64,000 bases of DNA from NCBI RefSeq assembly GCF_004358025.1, contig NZ_SMTL01000003.1:1-64000 (forward strand), given 5' to 3'. A program made the position numbers and the translations under genes. The DNA is from Rhizobium deserti (lineage in GTDB: Bacteria; Pseudomonadota; Alphaproteobacteria; Rhizobiales; Rhizobiaceae). This document shows, in pieces, positions 55,001 to 64,000 of the stretch; position 1 is the stretch's first letter; each line of letters opens with the position of its first letter. The notes beneath the pieces were generated by a model that was given only the letters and a program-made list of their open reading frames with translations, did no database searches and was not told the DNA's origin.

Positions 55001-55967
55001 CGTCGTTCTCTTCGCCCATGAAAGCCAGCGCGCTATCCTAGAATATCTCAGCGGCCTGTCAGGCCACGGCGTTGCCAGCGTGCTCAACGATGGTCGCGAA
55101 GTGATCGGTCGGGAAGCCTCCGGCGGGTTCCTGCCGCTTTTCATGACGATCGGCCGGCTCACCTCCTCCAACGGCTACTGCGCCGTCATCCGCGACATCA
55201 CGCAGTGGAAGCGGACCGAAGAGGAATTGCGTACTGCCAAGCGCGCGGCTGAAACGGCGAATGCTCACAAGAGCGACTTTCTCGCGCATGTGAGCCACGA
55301 AATCCGAACTCCGCTCAACGCCATAATCGGCTTTTCCGACATGATGGCCGGTGAGCGCTTCGGTCCTATTGGTCATCCCCGCTATATCGAATATGCCAAT
55401 GACATTGGCCGGTCCGGCCGTCACGTGCTCGACATCGTCAATGATCTCCTCGACATTTCGAAGATCGAAGCCGGCGAGATGGAGATGGACTTCATCGCCG
55501 TCGGCCTGAACGAAAGCATTTCAGAGGCCGTTTCCCTTGTCCAGCCGCAGGCCAACGGCCAGCGGGTGATCATCCGCACTGCCTTGTCGAACGCCGTGCC
55601 GCAAGTGGTTGCCGACCTTCGCTCGGTCAAGCAGATCGTGCTCAACATCCTGTCCAACGCGATCCGCTTCACGCCCTCCGGAGGACAGATCGTCGTGTCC
55701 ACTGCTTATGAGGCAAACGGCAATGTCGTGCTGCGTGTCCGCGATACGGGCATCGGCATGACGCGTTCCGAACTGGAGCTTGCCATGAAGCCTTTCCGGC
55801 AGGTGGCAGGTGCGGCTCGCAAGCGGGGCGATGGCACTGGCCTTGGGCTTCCTCTGACAAAGGCGATGGTCGACGCCAACCGCGCGGTGTTTGCCATCAG
55901 CTCCGCTCCCAACGAAGGCACGCTGGTGGAGATAACCTTTCCGTCCCAGCGCGTGCTCGCCGACTGA
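52098..55967 (+). CDS. cbrA: Sensor histidine kinase CbrA
   Basis: A 1289-residue soluble kinase. An N-terminal PAS-like region and another at about 368-485 are separated by long acidic, Pro/Ala/Thr-rich linkers (about 245-365 and 500-780). PAS domains follow at about 790-890 and 925-1040. HisKA has SHEIRTPLNAIIGF with His1067, and the ATPase domain (about 1165-1285) has DTGIGM and GTGLGL motifs. In S. meliloti CbrA affects the DivK-CtrA cell-cycle pathway and exopolysaccharide. The position after the phasin and before acsA2 matches that genome. Confidence 0.9.
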   Translation: MPAVQYPFIDIAVHERVRAHFAAGEAVVLFSPDMSAALWANGPGADLFGFPSIYDFLDNGPKPADVAFRQTEAAARQLVKIGDLRNVTVRVTSGFQRVTVQAACELIEVQGQAAVLFSAAVDKGSITKTASATRMIEGFDDPETHMAVLDENAEVVAASEHFARLQISPQTARMLVNTANADPSRLVKRPIPTINGYLPAAVGKPSDDPALYLLFTVDTTQIRPAAELEPGPLEEATPAPTETVPSSPDGYAEAIAAVAQIEEAEEQEEEVTLLTEPTLAEPTLGGQTLDEVRLAGQAGGETFGDEAPAESHVQQVLTSENLANPTAEPQTNEPEPSGPDTAEAATIDAPAVTSAAAATSTATSDDPGGFTFQRDARAVRFVWKIDADGRFTEVSKEFAAAVGPHAADINGMAFADLAALFHLDPDGKIAELLNKRDTWSGKTIWWPVEGTSLFVPVDLAALPTYTRTREFDGFRGFGIVRIADASEDPNATGLTLTPRLEEDEADDIEVDVVAETTDVITEALDIPDDADVAPQVEPSADEAFQAEAGSYELSPPLDNGNEADIEELLEDPAQSSLEEDSGLNEVTDTVPASETPSALDWPAGERPALRLVETAGRRYSDKVVQFEDRRSRLTPVEQAAFREIARQLDRFIGQDEQSPDETASAGEAPIPEVISEPPVEAQQDVQASATREEEQTEADSVNLPEPANSIDSEDAALVESAVSDDDGRVGEDLEEAAASMEPVVEQELVPEPAPANVLDAEAEPVAETDLSDRDLLGQMIPLRERIGLSADIIDQMPVALLVHAGDDLIHGNPEFLKLTGYASINELAEVGGLDALLQRQELENKTSEASGMVVVRADDTIVPVTARLQSVRWGDTTALMLALMPVAAESEAPASAENGETRVLPLQPMRPADQLARLHVEVEELRAILETATDGVVIIDEKGDIRSMNRAASGLFNYDNEEINGKPFVVLFAHESQRAILEYLSGLSGHGVASVLNDGREVIGREASGGFLPLFMTIGRLTSSNGYCAVIRDITQWKRTEEELRTAKRAAETANAHKSDFLAHVSHEIRTPLNAIIGFSDMMAGERFGPIGHPRYIEYANDIGRSGRHVLDIVNDLLDISKIEAGEMEMDFIAVGLNESISEAVSLVQPQANGQRVIIRTALSNAVPQVVADLRSVKQIVLNILSNAIRFTPSGGQIVVSTAYEANGNVVLRVRDTGIGMTRSELELAMKPFRQVAGAARKRGDGTGLGLPLTKAMVDANRAVFAISSAPNEGTLVEITFPSQRVLAD

Positions 55968-56030
55968 TCATAGGCAGGCAAGGCGTATTTCGGGCGCGTA
56001 CCAATCTAGGCGTGCATGCGCTTGCAAAAG

Positions 56031-56053
56031 AAAGGCAGCATTAGCTGCCTTTT
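56031..56053 (+). terminator. Terminator downstream of cbrA
   Basis: A nine-base stem AAAGGCAGC / GCTGCCTTT with loop ATTA and a short T-run. It closes the cbrA transcript. The rest of 56054-56247 holds nothing I recognise. Confidence 0.75.
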
Positions 56054-56247
56054 AAGTCGAATGCTGTCTAACGAAGTGGTGGAAGACATCATGTCTACGG
56101 AAGCGTGCGGCTTCGCTTCTCCCATACACGAAATGACTCCATGTCGCTTCACTCTTGATCAATGTGACTTAACATCAGGTTAAAGATCGATCGCTCAGGC
56201 ACCTTCATTGCGGAATGTAGGAGCACAGCAGGAGCCTGTGAGCCGGA

Positions 56248-58200
56248 TCAGCTGCGGAGCTCCGTGAGGTCGGCGAAGAGATCGAGAGCCTCAGGGTTGG
56301 CCAGCGCTTCCCTGTTCTTGACGGAGCGTCCGTGCACAACATCTCGAACCGCCAATTCAACGATCTTGCCGGACTTGGTGCGTGGTATGTCTTGAACCTC
56401 GATCACCTTGGCGGGGACATGGCGGGGCGAGGCACCGGAGCGGATGCGGCTCTTGATGGCGCCGACCAAGTTCTGGTCGAGCGAGAAGCCGTTGGCGAGG
56501 CGCACGAAAAGCACGACGCGAACATCGTCGTCCCAGTCCTGGCCGATGCAGAGAGCTTCGGCCACTTCCTCCATCTGCTCCACCTGATTGTAGATTTCCG
56601 CCGTGCCGATGCGGACGCCGCCCGGATTGAGGGTGGCGTCGGACCTGCCGTGGATGACGATGCCGCCATGCTCGGTCCATTCGGCAAAATCGCCATGGCA
56701 CCAGACATTGTCGAAGCGCTCAAAATAGGCGGCGCGGTACTTCTTCCCCTCCGGATCGTTCCAGAACATGATCGGCATGGACGGGAAGGCCCTGGTGCAA
56801 ACAAGCTCGCCCTTTTCGCCGCGGACCGGCTTGCCCTCGTCGTTCCAGACATCGACGGCGAGACCGAGGCCCGGCCCCTGGATCTCTCCGCGCCATACCG
56901 GCTTCAGCGGATTGCCGAGCACGAAGCAGGAAACGATATCCGTGCCGCCGGAAATGGATGCCAGATGCACATCCTTTTTGATCCCCTCGTAGACGAAGGA
57001 AAACCCCTCGGGCGAAAGGGGCGATCCGGTTGATGTGATGAGCCGCAGCGCGGACAAGTCGTGGCTTTGTTTTGGTAGGATGCCGCTCTTGCGAACAGCA
57101 TCGATATACTTGGCCGATGTGCCGAACACGGCGAATTTCTCGTTCTGCGCATAGGTGAAAAGCACATTGCCGTCAGGGGCAAAGGGGGAACCATCGAACA
57201 GGCAGAGTGTGGCGCCGACAGCAAGCCCGGACACCAGCCAGTTCCACATCATCCATCCGCAGGTGGTGAAATAGAAGAGCTTTTCGCCGGGCTTGAGACT
57301 GCAGTGGAGGTGATGTTCCTTCAGGTGCTGCAGAAGCGTGCCACCTGCCGAATGGACGATGCATTTGGGGACGCCGGTCGTTCCGGACGAAAAGAGGATG
57401 TAGAGCGGATGCGAGAAAGGCAAAGCGAAGAACTCTACCGTCGTGGTTTCATAAGCGGATATGAAATCACCCAGTGTCCGACCATCGGCAAGCGACGCGG
57501 CCAGCGCGGGCGCATCGCCGGCATAGGGCACGACAAGGACCGGCGTTTTCAACTGCGCCGCCACCGCCCTCACCTTGTCGGCCGTGTCCTGACGCTTTCC
57601 GTTATACCAATAGCCGTCGCATGCTATGAAAAGCTTCGGTTCGATCTGGCCGAAGCGATCGAGAACGCCCTGCTCTCCAAAATCGGGGGAACAGGACGAC
57701 CAGATGGCGCCTATCGAAGCGGCCGCCAGCATACAGGCGACAGTTTCCGGCATGTTGGGCATCATCGCTGCGACCCGGTCCCCCGGGGTTACACCAAGCG
57801 TCAGAAAGGCTTGCTGCAGGCGAGAAACCTCTTCGCGCAGCCGATCCCACGACCAGCGCTGTTCCATCTTGTCTTCCCCCCGGAACAGGATCGCGTCACC
57901 TGGGCCGGATTGGGCAAGAAGATTCTCGGCAAAGTTCAACGTCGCGTCTGGAAAGAAACGGGCGGCAAGCATGTCTTGGCTGCCGGTCAGAAAGGAGGCG
58001 CCCTTATCTCCCTTGACGCCGCAGAAGTCCCAGACCGCCGACCAGAAGTGCGCCGGCTCGGCGATCGACCAGGCGTGGAAGGCATCGTAATCGGCAAAGC
58101 TTACGCGATAGTGCTCGGCGCACCAGCCCATGAAGCGATAAAGCGGCGTCTCATGCTGTGCCTCCAGAGACGGGGTCCACAGCGGCTGCTCATTGCCCAT
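56248..58200 (-). CDS. acsA2: Acetoacetate-CoA ligase (acetoacetyl-CoA synthetase)
   Basis: A 650-residue ANL-family adenylate-forming enzyme: [18 protein letters not shown] is the core signature, with the later GGTDIVS and [13 protein letters not shown] motifs. It resembles AacS/AcsA2, which activates acetoacetate released from PHB breakdown, fitting the nearby phasin gene. The ATG at 58200 is chosen for the GGAGG site. The enzyme also resembles acetyl-CoA synthetase, but overall features favour acetoacetate. Confidence 0.9.
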   Translation of the reverse strand: MGNEQPLWTPSLEAQHETPLYRFMGWCAEHYRVSFADYDAFHAWSIAEPAHFWSAVWDFCGVKGDKGASFLTGSQDMLAARFFPDATLNFAENLLAQSGPGDAILFRGEDKMEQRWSWDRLREEVSRLQQAFLTLGVTPGDRVAAMMPNMPETVACMLAAASIGAIWSSCSPDFGEQGVLDRFGQIEPKLFIACDGYWYNGKRQDTADKVRAVAAQLKTPVLVVPYAGDAPALAASLADGRTLGDFISAYETTTVEFFALPFSHPLYILFSSGTTGVPKCIVHSAGGTLLQHLKEHHLHCSLKPGEKLFYFTTCGWMMWNWLVSGLAVGATLCLFDGSPFAPDGNVLFTYAQNEKFAVFGTSAKYIDAVRKSGILPKQSHDLSALRLITSTGSPLSPEGFSFVYEGIKKDVHLASISGGTDIVSCFVLGNPLKPVWRGEIQGPGLGLAVDVWNDEGKPVRGEKGELVCTRAFPSMPIMFWNDPEGKKYRAAYFERFDNVWCHGDFAEWTEHGGIVIHGRSDATLNPGGVRIGTAEIYNQVEQMEEVAEALCIGQDWDDDVRVVLFVRLANGFSLDQNLVGAIKSRIRSGASPRHVPAKVIEVQDIPRTKSGKIVELAVRDVVHGRSVKNREALANPEALDLFADLTELRS

Positions 58201-58382
58201 TCCATTCCCTCCACCTTCCGCCTCCCGCTCCTCAGCAGGAAGGCTCGCCTGTCTCCCACGGCTGAGCCTTAAGCCCGCCCTCCGGGTTTTGTATAGCATC
58301 TGACATTGCATGATAAAGGGGCGCCGCGCGGGGATGCGGCCCTGATTTGCGCAATAGATGGGTTTCCTATATCGGCTTGCTC

Positions 58383-60302
58383 ATGCTGACCAATGCAACT
58401 GGATATCTGCGGAAAAACCTCGGGCGGCCGCTGACGCCCCGATGGCGGCGCGCGCTGATGGTCGGCTTCTTTGCCCTCGCCCTGTTTGCAGCGTTCCAGA
58501 TCCTTGCGCCTTTCCTTATCTCGTCCGCCCTGGTGCGCGAAAACATGGAAAAGGCAGTCGCACAGTGGACGGGCCATACGGTCAGCATAGAGGGGGAGCC
58601 GGATCTGCGGTTTTGGCCTAAGCCGCGCATCACCTTGAAGGGCATCACCATTCGCAAACAGGTCGACGGCGGCGAGCGGGTTCTGGGGCGCATAGCGCGT
58701 TTATCTGCTTCCTTCGATCTCCTCGGGGCCGTGACGGGTCAGCCGGAGTTCAAGAATTTCCGGATGACGGATGCGAAGATCTTCGTCATTCGCGCCAGCG
58801 ACGGTCGGCTGGACTGGGCCAATGACGGCCTGCTCAGCCGCGCTGTGCGGAACGCCACCGCCAGCGCCAGTGGTCAGTTGCTCGACGAGGCGGCCGATGC
58901 CCCAATCGGCGAGATCCGGATCCGAAACGGAAGCATCGAGATCACCAGCCAGTCGGACGGCCAAAAGCTGGTGATCGACGAAATAGACGGCGAGCTCCGC
59001 TGGCCGCATCTATCCGAAGGTGCGCGCCTGCAAGCCCTAGCAAAAGTCGGCAAGCATCCGCTCACACTGGACATTAGTTCGACGCAGCCGCTGCTGCTGC
59101 TTTCCGGCAAGAGCGGCAATACGGTCGGGACCATCCAGTCGGATCTCTTCAAGGCCCGCTTCAGCGGCGTTGCCAATCTTGCTACCCACGGATTTCTTTC
59201 AGGCGAGACGGAGCTTTCGACACCGGATTTCTCTGCCCTGGTGAAGTGGACGGGCCTTGACCTTCCCGTCGCGGCGCAGCTGAAGACCCTGTCGCTTCAG
59301 GCGCGGCTGGTCACCAATAACGATACGCTTCGTTTCGACAATCTGTCTCTTGATGTGAACGACGTTCAGGCGACGGGTATTCTCGATCTTTCGTTTCCCG
59401 CTGCCAATCGGCCGCGCCTGACCGGTACGCTGGCCGTCGGAAGCATCGACTTTTCGCCTGTTTTCGCCACCCTGGCGCCAAGCATGATCGAAGGTGGCGA
59501 CGAGGCCCGGCTGCTGCGGAGCGGATTGGAGCTCGACCTGCGCCTTTCGGCGAGCCAAGCCAAGCTTGGCCCCTTCCAACTGGAAGAGGTCGCGATCGGC
59601 CTCATGAATATCGGCGAGCAGTCACGGCTGGATATCCTCGACAGCGATTTCGAGGGAGGCCGCCTCACAGGCAGGGTCGCCACCATCAAGGAAGGCCCGG
59701 AGGGCGGTGTTGCCGTCCGGCTGTCTGTCCATGATGCGGATTTCCCCAACATCATCGAGCGGCTCGGACTCCGCGGTCCCTTGCCCGCAGCGCCCGGCTC
59801 TCTGGAAGTCTCGGTCGACGTGGCAAGCCCCTCGAACCTTGCGGCCTGGCGCAACGCCAAGGGCAGTGTTCGTTTCTCCGCCCGGCAAGGCATTCTCCCC
59901 GGCGTCAATTTGACGGCCATCCGACAGCTTGCTGGCCAGAAGCCCTACTTCTCCCTGAGCGAAGCAGTCGCCGGCGCCTTCGAATTCGAAAGCATAGACG
60001 TGACGGCAGACTTGGCGAACGGATCGGCGGATATCAACCAGGGCCGGATCGTCGGACCCAGCGAAACCATGCTGTTCACAGGCGTCATTCCCTACGTGAA
60101 CAACAGCCTGGCGCTGTCCGCGACGATTCAGTCGACCACGGTCCAGTCGAACATTGGCCAGTCGAACATTGGCCAGCCCACCGAGGGTCAGCCGAGCGGC
60201 ATCCCGCCGCCCTCGCCAGCCTCCGTCTTCTTCATTGGCGGCTCCTGGCCCGACCCGGTGATCTGGCCGATCTCGCCAAACGCGCAGAAACCGCTTCAAT
60301 AG
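58383..60302 (+). CDS. AsmA-family outer-membrane assembly protein
   Basis: A 639-residue protein with an N-terminal transmembrane anchor (ALMVGFFALALFAAFQIL) and a long periplasmic AsmA-type region of repeating beta strands (WTGHTVSIEGEPDLRFWPKP, later a conserved GNITATL-like C-terminal part). Thought to function in envelope lipid transport or outer membrane homeostasis. The ATG at 58383 is a choice: an upstream TTG is possible. A 15-bp tandem repeat at 60144-60173 adds a SNIGQ duplication near the end. Confidence 0.85.
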   Translation: MLTNATGYLRKNLGRPLTPRWRRALMVGFFALALFAAFQILAPFLISSALVRENMEKAVAQWTGHTVSIEGEPDLRFWPKPRITLKGITIRKQVDGGERVLGRIARLSASFDLLGAVTGQPEFKNFRMTDAKIFVIRASDGRLDWANDGLLSRAVRNATASASGQLLDEAADAPIGEIRIRNGSIEITSQSDGQKLVIDEIDGELRWPHLSEGARLQALAKVGKHPLTLDISSTQPLLLLSGKSGNTVGTIQSDLFKARFSGVANLATHGFLSGETELSTPDFSALVKWTGLDLPVAAQLKTLSLQARLVTNNDTLRFDNLSLDVNDVQATGILDLSFPAANRPRLTGTLAVGSIDFSPVFATLAPSMIEGGDEARLLRSGLELDLRLSASQAKLGPFQLEEVAIGLMNIGEQSRLDILDSDFEGGRLTGRVATIKEGPEGGVAVRLSVHDADFPNIIERLGLRGPLPAAPGSLEVSVDVASPSNLAAWRNAKGSVRFSARQGILPGVNLTAIRQLAGQKPYFSLSEAVAGAFEFESIDVTADLANGSADINQGRIVGPSETMLFTGVIPYVNNSLALSATIQSTTVQSNIGQSNIGQPTEGQPSGIPPPSPASVFFIGGSWPDPVIWPISPNAQKPLQ

Positions 60303-60319
60303 CTGGAAGCGCGCTATCC

Positions 60320-61141
60320 TTAGGTGGCGCCGCGTCCGACCGCCAGATGTTCATCCTGCTGCCGACGCAATTCCGCCCGTTTGGTACTGATAGAGGCGAT
60401 GATCACGCCGATGGTCACCAGGCCGATCAGAATGGTGCAGATGGCATTGATCTCCGGGGTTACTCCAAGACGCACTTGCGAATAAATCTTGATGGGCAGC
60501 GTCGTGGCGCCCGGGCCGGTCGTGAAGCTGGAAATCACCAGATCGTCCAGCGACAACGTGAAGGCGAGCATCCAGCCTGCCACCACGGCCGGGAAGATCA
60601 GCGGCAGGGTGATCGTGAAGAATGTCTTGACCGGCGGGCAACCGAGATCAAGCGCCGCCTCCTCCAGACTGCGGTCGAAGGTCAGCAGGCGCGATTGTAC
60701 GACAATCGCCACATAGCACATGGTGAAGGTCGTGTGTGCAATGATCACCGTCCAGAAGCCACGGTCGACGCCGACGGCGACGAACAGGAGCAGCATGGAA
60801 AGGCCGGTAATGACCTCCGGCATGACGAGGGGCGCATAGATCATGCCGGAAAACAGCATCCGGCCCGGAAAGCGCGAAAAGCGCACCAGCGTCAAGGCCG
60901 CAAGCGTGCCCAGCACTGTCCCGATCGTGGCGCTGATCACGCCGACGCGGGCCGTTACCCAGGCCGCATCCATCAATCCCTCGTTGGACCACATGGTTTG
61001 GTACCAGTGCAGGGAAAAGCCGCCCCACACCGTCACCAGCCTCGATGCATTGAACGAGTAAACGACGAGAATGATGATCGGGATATAAAGAAAGGCGAAA
61101 CCCAGTGTTAGGACGGTTGCGTCGAAGCGGGAGGACTTCAT
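60320..61141 (-). CDS. potI: Spermidine/putrescine ABC permease PotI-like
   Basis: A 273-residue inner-membrane permease with six hydrophobic segments and the EAA loop (EEAALDLGCPPVKTFFTITLPLI). Second of the two permeases in the operon. Ends with a polar tail. Its start lies two bases past the potH stop. Confidence 0.93.
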   Translation of the reverse strand: MKSSRFDATVLTLGFAFLYIPIIILVVYSFNASRLVTVWGGFSLHWYQTMWSNEGLMDAAWVTARVGVISATIGTVLGTLAALTLVRFSRFPGRMLFSGMIYAPLVMPEVITGLSMLLLFVAVGVDRGFWTVIIAHTTFTMCYVAIVVQSRLLTFDRSLEEAALDLGCPPVKTFFTITLPLIFPAVVAGWMLAFTLSLDDLVISSFTTGPGATTLPIKIYSQVRLGVTPEINAICTILIGLVTIGVIIASISTKRAELRRQQDEHLAVGRGAT

Positions 61142-61142
61142 C

Positions 61143-62069
61143 TCAAGCCACCTTCTTCTGCTGGTTCTGGAAGATCATGATCGGCACCACCAGCATGATC
61201 AGCAGGATAACCGCCACCGAAGAAGCAAGAGGCCAGTCGCGGTTGCCGAAGAATTCCGTCCAGAGCGTCTTGCCGATCATCAGCGTGTCGGCGCCCCCCA
61301 GGAGATCCGGGATGACGAATTCCCCAGTGATAGGAATGAAGCAGATCATCGAGCCGGCTATCACACCCGGCAAGGAGAGCGGGAAGGTGATGCGCCAAAA
61401 CGCCTTGAGCGGCGGACATCCGAGGTCATTGGCCGCTTCGATCAGGGAATTGTCCATCTTCTCAAGCGCCGAATACAGCGGCAGGACCATGAAGGGCAGA
61501 TAGGAATAAACAATGCCGACAAAGACTGCGTAATCAGTACGGAAGATCTGCACCTGATCCTCCGGCCCCAGCAGCCCGATCGAGTGAAGCAAAAGCGTCA
61601 GGAGGCCGTCTGGCTTCAAAATGCCGATCCAGGCATAGACGCGGATCAGAAAGGAAGTCCAGAACGGCAGGATGACCAGCATGACCAGGGTCGGCCTGAT
61701 GGCCAGGGGTGCGCGAGCCATGGCCAGGGCGATCGGGTAGCCGATCAGCAGAAGCAGCACGGTCGAGATAAAGGCGATCCGCAAGGACGAAAGATAGGAT
61801 TGAATGTAGAGCGGGTCATCCGTCAGGAAGAGGTAGTTCTCAAAATCCAGCTGCGCCAGGAAATCGCTCAAGGCACCGAAGCCTTGGAAAAGTGGTGTGT
61901 AAGGCGGTTGCGAAATCGCAGTGTCGGAAAGCGATATCTTGAGGATGATCAGAAATGGCGCCACGAAGAATAGCAGCAGCCAGACATAAGGAAGGACGAC
62001 AACCAGCCAACGGAAGGGGCTCGCGTTTTCATCGCTTCTTGCTTCGGAAACAGCCGCCATCTGCTTCAC
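61143..62069 (-). CDS. potH: Spermidine/putrescine ABC permease PotH-like
   Basis: A 308-residue permease with six membrane segments and EAA loop IEAANDLGCPPLKAFWRITFPLS. Pairs with PotI to form the transport channel. Its ATG lies one base after the potG stop. The long N-terminal hydrophobic region is normal for PotH. Confidence 0.93.
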   Translation of the reverse strand: MKQMAAVSEARSDENASPFRWLVVVLPYVWLLLFFVAPFLIILKISLSDTAISQPPYTPLFQGFGALSDFLAQLDFENYLFLTDDPLYIQSYLSSLRIAFISTVLLLLIGYPIALAMARAPLAIRPTLVMLVILPFWTSFLIRVYAWIGILKPDGLLTLLLHSIGLLGPEDQVQIFRTDYAVFVGIVYSYLPFMVLPLYSALEKMDNSLIEAANDLGCPPLKAFWRITFPLSLPGVIAGSMICFIPITGEFVIPDLLGGADTLMIGKTLWTEFFGNRDWPLASSVAVILLIMLVVPIMIFQNQQKKVA

Positions 62070-62070
62070 C

Positions 62071-63228
62071 TCATCGCGTCAGAACGAGGCCGGCATCGAG
62101 CGGCCAGTGGAGCCAGACCATATCGCCGAAGGTGATCGGACGGTCGACGAGGCGGGACACGTTCGCCTGGGCGGCACGCACGATCCGGTCGTCGGCCAGC
62201 TTCACCAGGAAGACGGAGAAATCGCCGAGATAGCCGATATCCCACACTTCGCCATGCACGGCATTGACAGAGGTATCGGCAGGCTGGTCGGGTGAAATGC
62301 GTACCTTTTCCGGTCTCACCGCAAAGGCGACCTTGTCGCCGCTGACCGCCTGACATCCCTGCTCGACAGCAACTGCGATGCCATCGCAATCGATGGTGAC
62401 CTTGCCGGGCGCGCCAAGCGCGCTTTCGGTGGTTGTAACCGTGCCCTCGAAAATATTGATGTCGCCGATGAAGTCCGCGACGTAGCGGCTGTTGGGGGCC
62501 TCGTAAATTTCCGCCGGCGTCGCGACCTGCACGATGACGCCCTTGTCCATGACGGCGATACGATCGGACACGGTCATCGCTTCTTCCTGGTCATGGGTGA
62601 CGATCAGGAAGGTCAGACCCAGCGTGTGCTGGATGTCCATCAGCTCGAACTGGGTTTCTTCCCGCAGCTTCTTGTCGAGCGCGCCGAGCGGCTCGTCGAG
62701 CAGCAGAACCTGCGGCCGCTTGGCAAGCGAGCGGGCCAGCGCGACACGCTGCCGCTGGCCGCCGGAGAGCTGGTTCGGCTTGCGCTTGGCAAACTGCTCC
62801 AGCTTGACCAGCTTGAGCATTTCTTCGACGCGGGCCGCAATCTCGCCCTTCGGCAGCTTGTCCTGCTGCAATCCGAAGGCGATGTTCTTCTCCACCGTCA
62901 TATGAGGGAAGAGAGCGTAGCTCTGGAACATCATGTTGGTGGGTCTGCGATACGGGGGGACGCCGGAGATATCCTTGCCCTGCAGCAGAATGCGGCCTTC
63001 GGTTGGCTCTTCGAAACCGGCCAGCATGCGCATCAGGGTGGTTTTGCCACATCCGGACGGCCCGAGCAGGGAGAAGAATTCCCGCTCGTAAATGTCGAGC
63101 GTCAGGTTGTCGACTGCCGTAAAGTCGCCGAAGCGCTTGGTGATATTCTCGAAACGGATGAAAGGCACTGCCGAGGGATCGGTCCAGGGCGAGAATTTAC
63201 GTTTAACCGGTCCAAGAGTTTTCGCCAT
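62071..63228 (-). CDS. potG: Spermidine/putrescine ABC ATPase PotG/PotA-like
   Basis: A 385-residue ABC ATPase: Walker A GPSGCGKTTLMR, signature LSGGQRQRVALARSLA, Walker B LLLDEPLGALD and a C-terminal TOBE domain (about 285-380). It powers polyamine import. The ATG at 63228 gives the normal length; an upstream start is possible. Separated by 72 bases from the binding-protein gene. Confidence 0.95.
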   Translation of the reverse strand: MAKTLGPVKRKFSPWTDPSAVPFIRFENITKRFGDFTAVDNLTLDIYEREFFSLLGPSGCGKTTLMRMLAGFEEPTEGRILLQGKDISGVPPYRRPTNMMFQSYALFPHMTVEKNIAFGLQQDKLPKGEIAARVEEMLKLVKLEQFAKRKPNQLSGGQRQRVALARSLAKRPQVLLLDEPLGALDKKLREETQFELMDIQHTLGLTFLIVTHDQEEAMTVSDRIAVMDKGVIVQVATPAEIYEAPNSRYVADFIGDINIFEGTVTTTESALGAPGKVTIDCDGIAVAVEQGCQAVSGDKVAFAVRPEKVRISPDQPADTSVNAVHGEVWDIGYLGDFSVFLVKLADDRIVRAAQANVSRLVDRPITFGDMVWLHWPLDAGLVLTR

Positions 63229-63300
63229 GCATGAGCCCCAGCGTGTCGATCTATGCGTCAAAGGACAAAGGGCAGACGTTTCCGCCTGCCCCTCTTCCGT

Positions 63301-64000
63301 TTAGCTGCCGGTCTTGATCTGCGTCCAGACCCGGTTCAGCACACGCTGCTCGCGCGGCCCATAAGGCGAGATGGTAAACAGCTTCTTGACCACGTCTTCC
63401 GGCGGATAGACGGAAGGGTTTTCGAGAATTTCCTTGTCGACGAACTGCTGGGAAGCAAGGTTGCCATTGGCGTACTGGACGTAGTTGGATGCCTTGGCGA
63501 TCACTTCCGGTTTCATCAGATAGTTGATGAAGGCATGCGCTTCCTCGACATTCTTGGCGTCGGATGGAATGGCCAGATTGTCGAACCACATATAGGTGCC
63601 TTCCTTCGGAATCATGAATGCGACTTCAACACCGTTCTTGGCTTCTTCCGCACGGGTTTTGGCCTGCAGCACGTCACCCGACCAGCCGATCGAGATGCAG
63701 GTATCGCCATTGGCGAGCTCGTCGATATAGGCGGAGGAATTGAAGGTTTTCACATAAGGGCGGATCTTCGAATAGACCTGCCCGCCAGCCTCCAGATCCT
63801 TCGTTTCCTTGCTGTCCGGATCCTTGCCGATATAGTTCATGGCGATGGCGAAGGTTTCGTCCGATGCATCGAGGATGTTGATGCCGCAGGACTTCAGCTT
63901 GGCCGCGTTTTCCGGCTTAAAGAGCACGTCCCAGCTATCGAGTGGAATGTCGCCAAGGGCGGCCTTGACCTTCTGGACATTGTAGCCGATCCCGGTCGTG
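63301..64000 (-). CDS. potF: Polyamine-binding protein PotF-like (partial, runs off the right edge)
   Basis: The last 232 or so residues of a periplasmic putrescine/spermidine-binding protein. The frame is open to the window edge: the reading GYNVQKVKAALGDIPLDSW leads into VLFKPENAAKLKSCG. Features such as FNSSAYIDELANGDTCISIGWSGD and AFINYLMKPEVIAKASNYVQYANG are typical of PotF/PotD. The N-terminal signal peptide and start lie beyond 64000. First gene of the potFGHI operon. Confidence 0.95.
   Translation of the reverse strand, partial: TTGIGYNVQKVKAALGDIPLDSWDVLFKPENAAKLKSCGINILDASDETFAIAMNYIGKDPDSKETKDLEAGGQVYSKIRPYVKTFNSSAYIDELANGDTCISIGWSGDVLQAKTRAEEAKNGVEVAFMIPKEGTYMWFDNLAIPSDAKNVEEAHAFINYLMKPEVIAKASNYVQYANGNLASQQFVDKEILENPSVYPPEDVVKKLFTISPYGPREQRVLNRVWTQIKTGS

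Noticed and set aside
1..64000. CRISPR arrays, rRNA genes, intact insertion sequences or a replication origin
   Set aside because: No regular spaced repeats, rRNA sequence, transposase or repABC/oriC features were seen.

Overview
The window looks like a chromosomal segment of a Rhizobiaceae alphaproteobacterium (Rhizobium/Sinorhizobium/Agrobacterium relatives). The basis is a RirA-type iron regulator, a CbrA-type sensor kinase, a phasin, an MmsA/IolA dehydrogenase, a tRNA-His lacking G-1, EcfG-type promoters and UPF0314/DUF2585. From about 45.4 kb to the right edge the gene content and order (rirA, mmsA/iolA, phasin, cbrA, acetoacetyl-CoA synthetase, AsmA, pot operon) match what I remember of the Sinorhizobium meliloti chromosome. 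The part left of about 44.7 kb looks more accessory.

Layout. 0-5 kb: a two-module AP2-like protein, a possible IS21-type repeat remnant, a broken type VI-like fragment, a membrane GGDEF-EAL protein, a zinc-ribbon protein and a 30-residue peptide behind a perfect EcfG promoter. 5-14.3 kb: a complete carotenoid cluster. crtW-crtZ and crtE run rightward. fni-orf40-crtY-crtI-crtB run leftward as an overlapping chain. crtX and a DUF2585 membrane protein complete it. Together these predict IPP isomerisation, GGPP, phytoene, lycopene, beta-carotene and then hydroxylated, ketolated (astaxanthin-type) and glycosylated xanthophylls. 14.4-17 kb: a divergent TetR/SDR pair with palindromic sites, a cupin and a truncated RibD-type reductase.

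17-28 kb: a non-standard chemosensory operon. It runs from a soluble receptor with two signalling tips, through a three-domain CheW, CheB, CheR, CheA, a STAS-like protein, a CheY-like receiver and a CheC-type phosphatase, to a hybrid multi-PAS histidine kinase. It has no flagellar genes and may control something other than swimming; it is the most interesting system in the window. 28-31.7 kb: small stress-type membrane genes and a DHA2 exporter. 31.8-41.1 kb: the kdp potassium system (kdpFABC, kdpDE), with a 27-residue leader gene, an uncharacterised 50-residue ORF between kdpA and kdpB, an 11-bp-spaced direct repeat upstream, and a three-gene operon of small proteins.

41.3-45.3 kb: two FAD-dependent amine/amino-acid oxidases, a TetR regulator and gluconokinase. 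45.4-64 kb: the conserved block of rirA, mmsA with a divergent LysR gene, an XRE regulator, corA, tRNA-His, phasin, cbrA, acetoacetyl-CoA synthetase, an AsmA-like protein, and the potFGHI polyamine transporter, whose binding-protein gene runs off the right edge. I saw no rRNA, CRISPR array, intact transposase or replication origin. All family assignments come from reading the sequence without database searches.
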